NCBI GenBank assembly: GCA_001600695.1
Contig: BCKQ01000006.1
Span: forward strand, 910,093 to 945,383
DNA from: Ascoidea asiatica
Taxonomy: Eukaryota; Ascomycota; Saccharomycetes; Ascoideales; Ascoideaceae
Length of the DNA: 35,291 bases
Direction: 5' to 3'
Shown: positions 27,339-35,291 of the stretch, one piece after another
Layout: each line of letters starts with the position of its first letter
Position numbering within the stretch: position 1 is the first letter of the stretch
The notes under the pieces: generated by a model
What the model was told of the DNA's origin: nothing
What the model saw: the letters and a program-made list of their open reading frames with translations, nothing else
Databases searched by the model: none
Position numbers and translations under genes: made by a program

Positions 27339-28140
27339 AAAGTGATTATAATTAAAATTGATATTAAATTAAATTAAAGTGAATTAAATTAAAGTATATT
27401 GGATTTATATTATAGAATAAAGATATTGAATTTAAATATTTTTAAAGCGAATGTGAAATAATTTATTTTCTTTAATTATGTTTAAATATAATAAAAAATA
27501 GAAGAATAAAGAAAAATAAAAGAATTCAAATACAAATAATTATTAGAGAAATTGGCTTAGATTTATATTGAAATTTTTAATTATTGATTTCAATTGAAAT
27601 GAGTAAAAAAGAAGGCAAAAAAAAAAAAGAGAGAAGGATACAAGGACAAAGAGATAAATGGATAGATAGTGAATAAAATTCAAAATTATGAGAATAAAGA
27701 CAAAAATTCCAATTTTGTAATTTCAACCACTCACATAATTAACAATCGTTAAGTAATTGTTTAGTGAAACTATTATTACAGTACAGTAGTGGGTGAAATT
27801 AATAGGTGAAATTATAAAATTAAAAGATTATGAAATTATAAATTATTTGAAAACTTTAAGTTTATTAATTCATCTATTCAATAATTTATTTCAATTATCT
27901 TGAATTTTCTTATTAATATAATAAAAGAATAATAGATTAAAAGTATAAAAGAGTTAATTCGCATATAGAAAATAATGAATCATCAATTGAGCATTATATT
28001 TTTATAAATATTAAAAGTTTAATTATGTTAATTTTGACCAAAACTTTGTAAATATTTACAAATATTTATGTTCAATTATGTTTAAAAAGTTTTAAATTTT
28101 AAGACATTTTGAATAAACATGAATAATTATGATTACTCAT

Positions 28141-28176
28141 GAATAATGTTGAATAATGTTGAATAATGTTGAATAA
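28141..28176. repeat. 10-bp tandem repeat GAATAATGTT x3.6
   Basis: Three perfect units and a partial fourth. A related GAATAATTAT/GATTACTCAT stretch directly precedes them. Confidence 0.9.
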
Positions 28177-28675
28177 ATAAGGTTAAACAACTAAAACTCT
28201 TAACTAGACTAGAAAAATATTTTAATTTTTTTACATTAAAATTTCAATTAAGCCAATAAGAAAAAAAATGGATTATCAGTTACTATAGTTTTGTAATCCA
28301 GTTCATGAAAAGAGGTAATAGTCATATAGAAAAAGGACCTATTTTTTTCAAAATAGGTAAAAAAAAGCAATGTAGCAATCTCTAAAGGGGATATTGGATT
28401 ATAATTGGATAGTCAATAGAAATGTTCAAAAATACTGGAGAGTGAGTGAAAAAGAAATACTTCAAGGCTAGTGATTGAAAACAGCAGGCACTAAAGGATC
28501 GTCTCTTATTACAAGGAAGTAAAAAAAATACTAAATTTGAAGGTATTGAAAATATTTAAAGTATTCAATATTTTGAAGATCTTTGAGAAAAACGAAAATA
28601 TTAAGAATATTGAGAATAATCCAAATTCGGTGCAAATGCCTTGATGCAGCATACAATTTTGTGTAGTGGTTATAA

Positions 28676-28696
28676 GTGAACAGTGAACAGTGAACA
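28676..28696. repeat. 7-bp tandem repeat GTGAACA x3
   Basis: Three perfect units at the left border of the GC-rich island. Confidence 0.9.
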
Positions 28697-28699
28697 GTA

Positions 28700-29170
28700 A
28701 GTAGTAAATGAGACTAAGAGTACTGAACACAGCGAACACTGAAATCATAGGCAGGGGCTGGTTGAAGAGCGTCCGCTCATCTCGGGTAGATTCACGGGCC
28801 ACTACTTGGGCTGTTATTTCCGTTTTAGGTGGTTTGACAAGCAAAGTGGATAATGCCATACACCAGGTTCCGTGCGGTGTAGACCGTGTACTGCACCGGG
28901 TACCGGGCGTGGGTTTTGGTGTTGCAGCTGGTGCCGTTTTGTGTGGAAGGTTGCTTCTTTGCGTTTTTGGGATGGCTGCACCGAATGCATCACCTCTGCA
29001 GCCGGCTTGTCGGAGGCGGGCTTGTCTCTGGCAATGAAGCTGGCTGCCTAAAATGAAACTGGAGTAACCCTCTTTCAAATACCCTTGTAATTGGGATGAA
29101 TTTAGTTAGATTATATTTTTGAACCCAGTTTTTAGCTAGGCACACATGTGTGAACGTGCTCTTTTTTCTG
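28700..29170. other. GC-rich intergenic island
   Basis: By eye, GC rises to above half at 28780-29040, in a region otherwise strongly AT-rich. Open frames exist on both strands simply because stop codons are rare in GC-rich DNA. Their products are Arg/Pro/Cys-rich with no family features. It could be a structured RNA gene, a regulatory island or foreign DNA. I could not match it to SRP RNA, RNase P/MRP RNA or a U snRNA by known core sequences. Confidence 0.4.
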
Positions 29171-30212
29171 GAAGGGTTTTTGGGTGAAGTAATACTTTGT
29201 GTGCTTTAGTTTATATTCGGAACCTGTTAAACATGAATATTCCAATATTCCAATATTCTTTCAATATTATCCTCCCCCCCTGTTTTTCAAAATTTACTCG
29301 TATTCCAAAAATAGGAATTTCTTCTGAAATTGATAAATTTCATAAAAATACAATTATTGCACTATGACTTAGAGAACAAACAAAAAAAACCGAATATACC
29401 ATGAAATTTGCAAAATTTCGGAAAATAGTTTTTGCAAAGGTTTTTCAATTAATTGTATTATTTCAAATTTTTAGAACAGTTATGAAATTTATAAATTTGT
29501 TCAAAAATATATAAAGAGAAATGAAACCGAATGTATTTCTTAGTAAGAAAATGTTAATATCTGTAAAGTTTATGAACATAAAAATGTAAAATTTTTGATA
29601 AAATTTTTCTATTGTAATTCAAATGTTGTTTGAAATTATTCCATTTTTGATAATTATTAATACTTATTGGAGGATTATGATTTAATTCATTTAAATCATT
29701 TGAGATCATTTGAAACTACGATACAATTTTTGATAATTATTTATTAGCAATAAAGATATTATTAATATAAATATTAATTAATTATCCGAGTTTCAAAAAA
29801 CTGGTGACTGAATTCAAATTAGTTGAATTTTGACTCAATTATTTTATTTTTGTATTTTGTTGTTAAGATTAAATGAAATACATTTATGATTTATAATCTA
29901 CGGAATGATTTGTAATTCATTAATAATAATTAAATTGAATTGAATTGTAAATTATTAAGGTTTAGGATAATAAAAGTTTTTGATGCAGGGGTAAATTATA
30001 GATTTGGTTGGTTTTTCCGAAAGAAAGAACAATTGAATGTTAGACACCGTTGATTATGTAATATTTCTTATTAACATATGGTGGAGTTAATACTAAAGAA
30101 GTAATCATGAAGTAGAATTTGTAGTGTATTTAGATAAGTCAAGGAAAGAGAAAGCCCGAATGGAATAAAGGATTGATTGAAAAGGGGTTTGAATAAATAG
30201 AATAGAATAAAT

Positions 30213-30251
30213 TATACTATATAGAATAAGTTTAATTTATTCTATATAGTA
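30213..30251. repeat. Long perfect inverted repeat (16-bp arms)
   Basis: The arms at 30213-30228 and 30236-30251 are exact reverse complements with a 7-nt loop, each containing CTATATAG. It sits 103 bp upstream of the methyltransferase start codon, either as a cruciform in the promoter or as a strong hairpin in the 5' UTR. Confidence 0.92.
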
Positions 30252-30353
30252 TGTAAAGTTTTATAGAAAAGTTAAAGAAAGAAGAAAATATTCAAATATA
30301 TACTGGATACTGTGTATAAGTTTTAGGTTAATAATAATACCTTAGGATTAAAA

Positions 30354-31313
30354 ATGGATAACCATCAAAAAGCAGTTGAAGCAAATCAAAATAGTTTTAA
30401 TAAAGAAAGGGTTAATATTTATGATAAAAGAAATGTTGAATTAAATTTAATGAATAATATTCTTTTAAGACTATTATTAAATTTCAATCCAAATAAATTT
30501 GAAATTAAATTAAATAGTAATAAAAAAGAAACTAAAACTATTGGAGAATTAAATAAGAAAGTATTTGGATTTAATGATAAAAATTTTTTTTTACCAAAAG
30601 AGGATACAATTTTATTTAAAATCAAAAATAATAAGAATGAAGGGTTGAAAGTATTAGATTTTGCGTGTGGAACAGGAATGGTTTCAGAAGGATTAATTGA
30701 ATATGGAAATGTCAAAGAATTAATTGGAATTGATATATCTGATAATGCATTAAAATTATTTGAAGAAAAAAGTAAAAAATTTAATGAAGAAAATAAAGAA
30801 ATTAATGGAAAACAAATGAAATTTGAAAAAATAGATATACTCAAAGAAGAATTTAAAGTTAATGATTTTGATGTTGTTATTTGTACATTAGGTTATCATC
30901 ATTTTGAAGATATAAATAAAATTACAAAAAAATTATCAAGCTTTTTAAAAAAAAATGGATGGATAATTATTATTGATATACATTCAGAAGATTTAGATAA
31001 ATTAACATTAAAAGATTTAATTACCGAAGATTTTGTTTCAAAAAACAATCAATCAGTTCGTCATGTTGGTGGATTACCAAAAATTTTAATTGAAGAAGGA
31101 TTTAAAAATTGTAAAAATTTAAAAAATTTCAAAATTTCATTATCAAAATATAATTATTTTCATTGGGGAATACCAAGATTTTTATTAAATCATAGTTCTA
31201 AAGATACACTTGAAAAACTAAAAAATGGTGAATTAAAAGAATGTCAATTTGATGGAGAAACCAATTATCTTATTGAACAAGGATTTATCATCGCAGCAGC
31301 TCAAAAGATTTGA
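30354..31313 (+). CDS. Class I SAM-dependent methyltransferase
   Basis: 319 residues. The Rossmann methyltransferase motifs are clear: motif I VLDFACGTGMVSEGL (about 100-114), the acidic strand-2 end LIGIDISDNAL (about 123-133), the VNDFDVVICTLGYHHFEDIN strand-4 region (about 172-191) and LKKNGWIIIIDIH (about 203-215). The N-terminus (NSFNKERVNIYDKRNVEL) resembles the start of small UbiE/Methyltransf_11-type enzymes. There is no targeting sequence or membrane segment, so it is probably cytosolic. The substrate is unknown. Lys/Asn/Ile content is high, as in the velvet-like protein, suggesting weakly constrained base composition. A perfect inverted repeat with 16-bp arms and an AGGGG motif lie in its upstream 170 bp. 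Confidence 0.88.
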   Translation: MDNHQKAVEANQNSFNKERVNIYDKRNVELNLMNNILLRLLLNFNPNKFEIKLNSNKKETKTIGELNKKVFGFNDKNFFLPKEDTILFKIKNNKNEGLKVLDFACGTGMVSEGLIEYGNVKELIGIDISDNALKLFEEKSKKFNEENKEINGKQMKFEKIDILKEEFKVNDFDVVICTLGYHHFEDINKITKKLSSFLKKNGWIIIIDIHSEDLDKLTLKDLITEDFVSKNNQSVRHVGGLPKILIEEGFKNCKNLKNFKISLSKYNYFHWGIPRFLLNHSSKDTLEKLKNGELKECQFDGETNYLIEQGFIIAAAQKI

Positions 31314-31453
31314 ATTTATTACGAGAAATAAATTAAATACCTTTCAATCTACCATTTTATACATTATTGCCTGGTGTGGGTAAAAATATTATTATTTGTC
31401 GCCGATAACGCGATAAGTTAAGATAGCATATTACCCTACTTTACACGGGACTA

Positions 31454-31459
31454 ACGCGT
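31454..31459. promoter_or_regulatory. ACGCGT (MCB-like) motif
   Basis: The MluI cell-cycle box core, bound by MBF-type factors, 819 bp upstream of the YPT31 start. A single distant copy is weak evidence of function. Confidence 0.2.
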
Positions 31460-31796
31460 TTTTGCATCACGGAGCACAAAACAGAAAACAGGCACGCAGA
31501 ACACAAAAGAGAAAAAGAGAAAGAAAGAAAAAGGAGGTGTCACGGGTTCCTAGAAGTTCATGTGACTTACATACTTTGTGGCAAGCCGTGCGAGACTTTT
31601 CTCTTACCCTCCCCTGAGCGCGTACACTGGGCGTTGCGAGGAAACGACAAGTATCTGCTAAGGAATCTGCTACGGAAACTGATATGGAAAGAGCTAATGT
31701 GCCACGGTAGAGGTAATTGAGCACGGATATCCGTGAGTCTGGGCCAGTGAAGTAGATTAATACCGGTGCAATAGTGTATCAATATCAATTGTAGTA

Positions 31797-31817
31797 GATT
31801 AGTGATTAGTGATTAGT
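31797..31817. repeat. 7-bp tandem repeat GATTAGT x3
   Basis: Three perfect units at the right border of the GC-enriched island upstream of YPT31. Confidence 0.9.
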
Positions 31818-32277
31818 GGATGGTGGCATTATGCTAAGACCTGAGGTTCTTCCTCCTCTTGCAATATCCAATATTCAATATCTAATATCTAATATCTAAA
31901 TCTAATCATCTTACTTTCACATATGCGATTTTCTATCAATCTATTCAACAGGAATCAAAAGGAATAATATTTAGCTACAATATAATAATCATCTAGAATA
32001 TAATCAAGAAGAACATAACTAAATATAATCCACGAAGAATATAATCAAAAATAATACCCATCCATTTACATTGATTCAATTTCATAAATATTCTAAAATT
32101 CACTAATCTTATTATCTCTTATAACTATAATACATTTATCTATCTTATTATATAATATTCATATTCTTGTCTATAATATTTATATATATATATACAAACA
32201 AACAAACGTTAAAATATTCCAAATTTCTCCTATATTTCATCCTATAAATTAATTCAATTAATTAATTATCTATAAAA

Positions 32278-32940
32278 ATGTCCGATAATATGACTGATGA
32301 TTATTCTTATGATTATGAATACCTTTTTAAAATTGTATTAATTGGTGATTCTGGTGTAGGTAAATCAAATTTATTATCTCGTTTTACAAGAAATGAATTC
32401 AATTTAGAGTCAAGATCAACTATTGGTGTTGAATTTGCAACAAGAACTGTTGAAATAGATGGTAAAAGAGTTAAAGCTCAAATTTGGGATACAGCTGGTC
32501 AAGAACGTTATAGAGCTATTACTTCTGCTTATTATAGAGGTGCTGTTGGTGCTTTAGTTGTTTATGATATATCAAAAGCTGAATCTTATGAATCTGTTGC
32601 AAGATGGTTAAAAGAATTAAAAGAACATGCTGATGCTAATATTGTAATTGAATTAGTTGGTAATAAATCCGATTTAGATCATTTAAGATCTGTACCAACT
32701 GATGAAGCTAAAAGTTTTGCTGCTGAAAATCAATTATTATTTACTGAAGCTTCTGCTTTAAATGCTGAAAATGTTGATTTATCTTTTCATCAATTATTAA
32801 AATCAATTTATGATATGGTTTCAAAACATCAATTTGATATGTCCGAATATCCTGGTCAAGCTCCAAGTAAAGGTCCAACCGTTGATTTAACTCCAAAACA
32901 AACTAATAATGAAAAATCTTCAAACTCAAATTGTTGTTAA
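32278..32940 (+). CDS. YPT31: Rab11-family GTPase Ypt31/Ypt32
   Basis: 220 residues, normal for the family. Ypt31/32 drives exit from the trans-Golgi and recycling to the plasma membrane. Visible motifs: P-loop GDSGVGKS (23-30), switch [11 protein letters not shown], switch [21 protein letters not shown] with the catalytic Gln, guanine-specificity NKSD and the SAL segment. [20 protein letters not shown] is typical of Rab11. The C-terminus NCC carries the double cysteine for geranylgeranylation. The N-terminus [18 protein letters not shown] has a second Met at residue 5, but the first ATG follows a long AT-rich leader and is preferred. Most yeasts outside the duplicated clade have one gene for the Ypt31/32 pair. 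It is convergent with CHZ1. Confidence 0.96.
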   Translation: MSDNMTDDYSYDYEYLFKIVLIGDSGVGKSNLLSRFTRNEFNLESRSTIGVEFATRTVEIDGKRVKAQIWDTAGQERYRAITSAYYRGAVGALVVYDISKAESYESVARWLKELKEHADANIVIELVGNKSDLDHLRSVPTDEAKSFAAENQLLFTEASALNAENVDLSFHQLLKSIYDMVSKHQFDMSEYPGQAPSKGPTVDLTPKQTNNEKSSNSNCC

Positions 32941-33843
32941 TTAAATTAATCAAAATCAAAATAAGTTTATATGATCAACAAATAATCAAAAAAAAAAAAA
33001 CACAAATAAAAAATTAAAAAAAAAAAGATTATGATTAATTTTATTGAAAAAAAAAAAATTGAAAAAAATATCCTTATTATGTTCTTTTTTTCATTTATTC
33101 CTTTCATTTTTTAGTTTTTACTTCTCAGATTTTCATATTTTCTTTTTTCTTTTTTCTTTTTTTCTTTTCTTGTTCATGTGTTTTTTTTTCAATGACACTT
33201 AGCTTCTAACATCATGATTTACCCTTATTCAAATTTTTCATTCATTTTCATTGCCTTTTCCTTTACCATTATCTATCACCTATTTTTGTTATTTCCTTAT
33301 TCTTATTCTTATTTTGTTTTTGTTTTATTTTGTTAATTTTTGTTTTATTTCAATTTATCAATCTATTCTATTTTAATCTAATTTTTATCTACTATTTTAT
33401 TATTTTATTATTTTATTTATTTTCCAAACTGATTACATTAAACTGAAATGTATATATTACAATTTACATTTCTTAAATTTTTCATAAATTAACTTTTATT
33501 CCTTATTATCTTCGATCTGTATAAATATTTTTGAATTTCTATTTATATCTATTTATATTTATTCATCGTTATATATATAAATATATATATAAAAATAATA
33601 ATATATAATAATACATATAATAATATCAATATAATAATAATTTTGATATAAGCTAAAAGAATTCAATTTATAAAACAATAATATACCATATATAAGAAAT
33701 ATAAATATAAAAAAAAAGAACAGGAAGAAAAAAAAGTAAATAAATTTTCAATTTTAAAGAAATAAAAGAAATAAAAGTTATAAAAATACATAATGATATA
33801 ATAAATTAAAAGAATAATTAACAAAATAATAAATGAAATATTA
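32941..33843. other. Convergent 3' intergenic region, YPT31 and CHZ1
   Basis: 900 bp of very low-complexity A-, T- and TATA-rich sequence holding both 3' UTRs. It has several A runs (about 32988-33060), T/C-rich tracts (about 33080-33190) and TATATA runs (about 33570-33620). No gene, RNA or GC island is seen. Confidence 0.6.
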
Positions 33844-34635
33844 TTAGGATTCAGTAGATGGTTTAAAATCTTCATCATCATCTTCATCATCAAGATTAAC
33901 AAAATTTTTTGAATCTGGATTTAATTTTTCTGCAGTTTTAGCAAAATCAATTACTTTACCTCTTGTTCTTGAACCTTGAATAATATTTGAAGGATCAATT
34001 TCAATTAAATCATCTTCTAAATCATTATTATCATCATCATTATCTTCATTGGCCATTAATTTATCAAGTTCATCATCATTTAAATTATCTTCATCATTTC
34101 CATCATTATCTTCATTATCATTTTCATTTAATAAATCATCATTATAAGTTCTTCTACGATGATGACGATGAGATTTATGTTTATGAGGTTTACTTTCACT
34201 TGATTTTTCATTTGATTTTTCAACTGGCTTTTCAACTGGCTTTTCACTTGGTTTTTCAATTGGTTTTTCATTTTCATTTTCTTTTGATTCAGAAACTTCT
34301 TTTTTTCCCTTATTTTCTAATTCATCAGGTTTTTTAGAATCCCCATTTGATTGAATATCTTTAGTATCATTACTAGTTTTTAATTTTTTTTCAGAAGGAG
34401 CACCAATTGAATTTTCAGTAATTTCTTCAATTGAAGGATCATTTTCTAATTTTCTTTTTTTTTCAGTACCATCAGATTCAATTGTAATTGTTGAAGAGTC
34501 TTTGATTTCATCATTAACTTCTAAAACCTTAGAAATTGATTCTTTTGAATTTTTATTACCTTCAGAATCAATTGTGGTTGTAGTATTTGAAACTTCAATA
34601 ATAGAAATTGAATCTTCTTCTGGATTAATTGACAT
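33844..34635 (-). CDS. CHZ1: Histone H2A.Z chaperone Chz1
   Basis: 263 residues, longer than the 153 of baker's yeast. The CHZ motif is clear at about 206-240: DLIEIDPSNIIQGSRTRGKV followed by IDFAKTAEKL, flanked by acidic stretches (NDDDNNDLEDD before, DDEDDDEDF after). Chz1 delivers H2A.Z-H2B dimers to the SWR1 remodeller; the acidic regions and the CHZ motif contact the dimer. The extra length is N-terminal and disordered: Ser/Glu/Lys-rich, with an EKPxEKP repeat (about 123-147) and a basic HKHKSHRHHRRR patch (about 150-161) that could be a nuclear import signal. Upstream (34636 onward) are an ATT microsatellite and an ACGCGT motif. Symbol confidence comes from the motif, since the rest is low complexity. 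Confidence 0.92.
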   Translation of the reverse strand: MSINPEEDSISIIEVSNTTTTIDSEGNKNSKESISKVLEVNDEIKDSSTITIESDGTEKKRKLENDPSIEEITENSIGAPSEKKLKTSNDTKDIQSNGDSKKPDELENKGKKEVSESKENENEKPIEKPSEKPVEKPVEKSNEKSSESKPHKHKSHRHHRRRTYNDDLLNENDNEDNDGNDEDNLNDDELDKLMANEDNDDDNNDLEDDLIEIDPSNIIQGSRTRGKVIDFAKTAEKLNPDSKNFVNLDDEDDDEDFKPSTES

Positions 34636-35008
34636 TTTTAAAAATAATTTTTTAGTAGAATAATAATATAATTGAAATTGATTGATAAACTTGAATGATA
34701 AAATTGTAATAATTGAACAATAAAAATGAAATAAGTTATGAAATATAGAAGAAACTAAGTGATATAAATAAAATAAAATAAAAAGAAGTTAATTCAATTG
34801 AAATTTGAAATAAATACAAATTTCAGAGCATAGTGAAATAGAGGAAGATGTCGAGAAGTGTTTAAGTTTGAAATTTAGTTGCTCATCTAATTGGTAAGTT
34901 ACTTCGAAACACAGATTTATTATTATTATTATTATTAATATTATTATTACTTTTGCTATTACTGTATTAGTTATTATATATTATTATTTGTTTGTTACTT
35001 TTCTACTC

Positions 35009-35014
35009 ACGCGT
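35009..35014. promoter_or_regulatory. ACGCGT (MCB-like) motif upstream of CHZ1
   Basis: The MBF-site core 374 bp upstream of a chromatin-assembly gene, a class often expressed in late G1/S. A single 6-bp match; function is inferred. Confidence 0.35.
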
Positions 35015-35120
35015 CAATCCCATTTCAAGGCCATTTGAAATTGCTCCATTTTTAGTTTCCAGATTTGGTCGTGTTCCGTTTCGCGTTCGTCATGAGGAGA
35101 AATACTAAGTGAAGTCACAT

Positions 35121-35157
35121 CATCTCTATTTGCAGACACAACATCTCTATTTGCAGA
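35121..35157. repeat. 16-bp direct repeat, 21-bp period
   Basis: CATCTCTATTTGCAGA occurs at 35121-35136 and 35142-35157, separated by 5 bp, in the CHZ1 upstream island. Confidence 0.9.
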
Positions 35158-35291
35158 TATTTTCAGCCGCATAACGGCACATATTTACTTGATTGGGAAA
35201 TATAAGGCGTAACAACTTTTGAACAAAAATTATATTGACATTTAGCTATTTATCCGTACCATGGAATATATCCTCTCCAAAATCCATTTTC

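Larger units (their letters stand above)
27280..30353. other. 3-kb intergenic region between divergent genes
   Basis: Contains the promoters of the GPI wall protein (-) and the methyltransferase (+). 27312-27338 is (ATT)9 just upstream of the GPI gene. 27340-28640 is AT-rich with small tandem repeats. 28680-29170 is a GC-rich island, listed separately. 29200-30200 is AT-rich again, with a run of C at about 29273-29280 and an AAGGGG at 30181-30186 that contains a stress-response-like AGGGG. A long inverted repeat lies at 30213-30251. The two overlapping open frames in the GC island (28509-29078 minus, 28708-29037 plus) look like chance. Confidence 0.5.
31314..32277. other. Intergenic region upstream of YPT31
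   Basis: 960 bp between two plus-strand genes. A GC-enriched island at about 31430-31770 includes ACGCGT (31454-31459). The 7-bp repeat at 31797-31817 and AATATCTA-type repeats at about 31870-31910 follow. The final 300 bp are AT-rich, with a TATATATATA run at about 32180-32195 that is a likely TATA element. Overlapping 73-85-codon minus-strand frames at 31467-31788 look like chance in the GC island. Confidence 0.55.
34636..35291. other. CHZ1 promoter region and right edge
   Basis: 656 bp. The first 280 bp are AT-rich. An ATT microsatellite at 34918-34948 and ACGCGT at 35009-35014 (374 bp upstream of CHZ1) come next. A GC-enriched stretch at about 35005-35220 includes a 16-bp direct repeat, CATCTCTATTTGCAGA, at 35121-35136 and 35142-35157. 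No open frame begins before the edge. Confidence 0.55.

Noticed and set aside
28509-29078. 189-codon minus-strand and 109-codon plus-strand open frames in the GC-rich island
   Set aside because: They overlap antisense. Composition is Arg/Pro/Cys-rich from GC-rich DNA, then switches to Ile/Phe-rich where the DNA becomes AT-rich. No domain, no repeat and no believable N-terminus.
30354-31313. Idea that the methyltransferase is a LaeA-type partner of the velvet-like protein
   Set aside because: Its motif I (LDFACGTG) and overall layout fit small UbiE-type enzymes rather than LaeA, and the two genes are 27 kb apart.
31467-31788. Two overlapping minus-strand frames (85 and 73 codons) upstream of YPT31
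   Set aside because: Different frames of the same GC-enriched, purine-tract DNA with no domain features.

Overview
This is a nuclear chromosome segment from an AT-rich budding yeast (Saccharomycotina). Evidence: eleven recognisable yeast-type genes (ATP1, SCL1, ARX1, a Rab11/YPT31 GTPase, CHZ1, a Snf1-kinase beta subunit, a UTR2-type wall transglycosylase, a GPI wall protein, and others), one spliceosomal intron with a perfect TACTAAC branch site, and long Asn-rich runs. I cannot fix the species. In-frame CTG codons are almost absent, so the sequence does not show whether CTG means Leu or Ser here. Four undetermined bases (177, 277, 278, 364) lie in or near the repetitive left edge.

Left to right. 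1-600 is a promoter-like region with a dense array of heat-shock elements and a 10-bp minisatellite; its target gene is probably outside the window, to the left. 871-1284 (-) is a small ORF broken by two stops that flank a hairpin. 1923-3410 (+) encodes a protein that I read as a very divergent velvet-domain protein. After a 2.2-kb gap comes the AMPK/Snf1 beta subunit (5660-7294, +), convergent with a PhoD-like phosphatase (7928-10021, -). Next are proteasome alpha1/SCL1 (11349-12083, -) and a large degenerate RhoGAP protein (12736-15879, -), which is divergent from ARX1 (16851-18557, +). UTR2-like (20114-21457, +) and ATP1 (22431-24708, + with a 610-nt intron) follow. ATP1 is convergent with a repeat-bearing GPI wall protein (25804-27279, -). 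A 3-kb gap holds a GC-rich island and a long hairpin. The window ends with a SAM methyltransferase (30354-31313, +), YPT31 (32278-32940, +) and CHZ1 (33844-34635, -).

The genes form no operon or pathway cluster. They are ordinary housekeeping functions (respiration, proteasome, 60S ribosome export, secretion, chromatin, wall) with a few lineage-specific members. By eye, nearly every intergenic region holding a 5' end has a 200-450 bp island of higher GC, and the convergent gaps lack one. I found no tRNA, rRNA, CRISPR, intact transposon or viral sequence. The most notable items are the velvet-like protein, the heat-shock-element array, the RhoGAP lacking its arginine finger, and the hairpin-split ORF.
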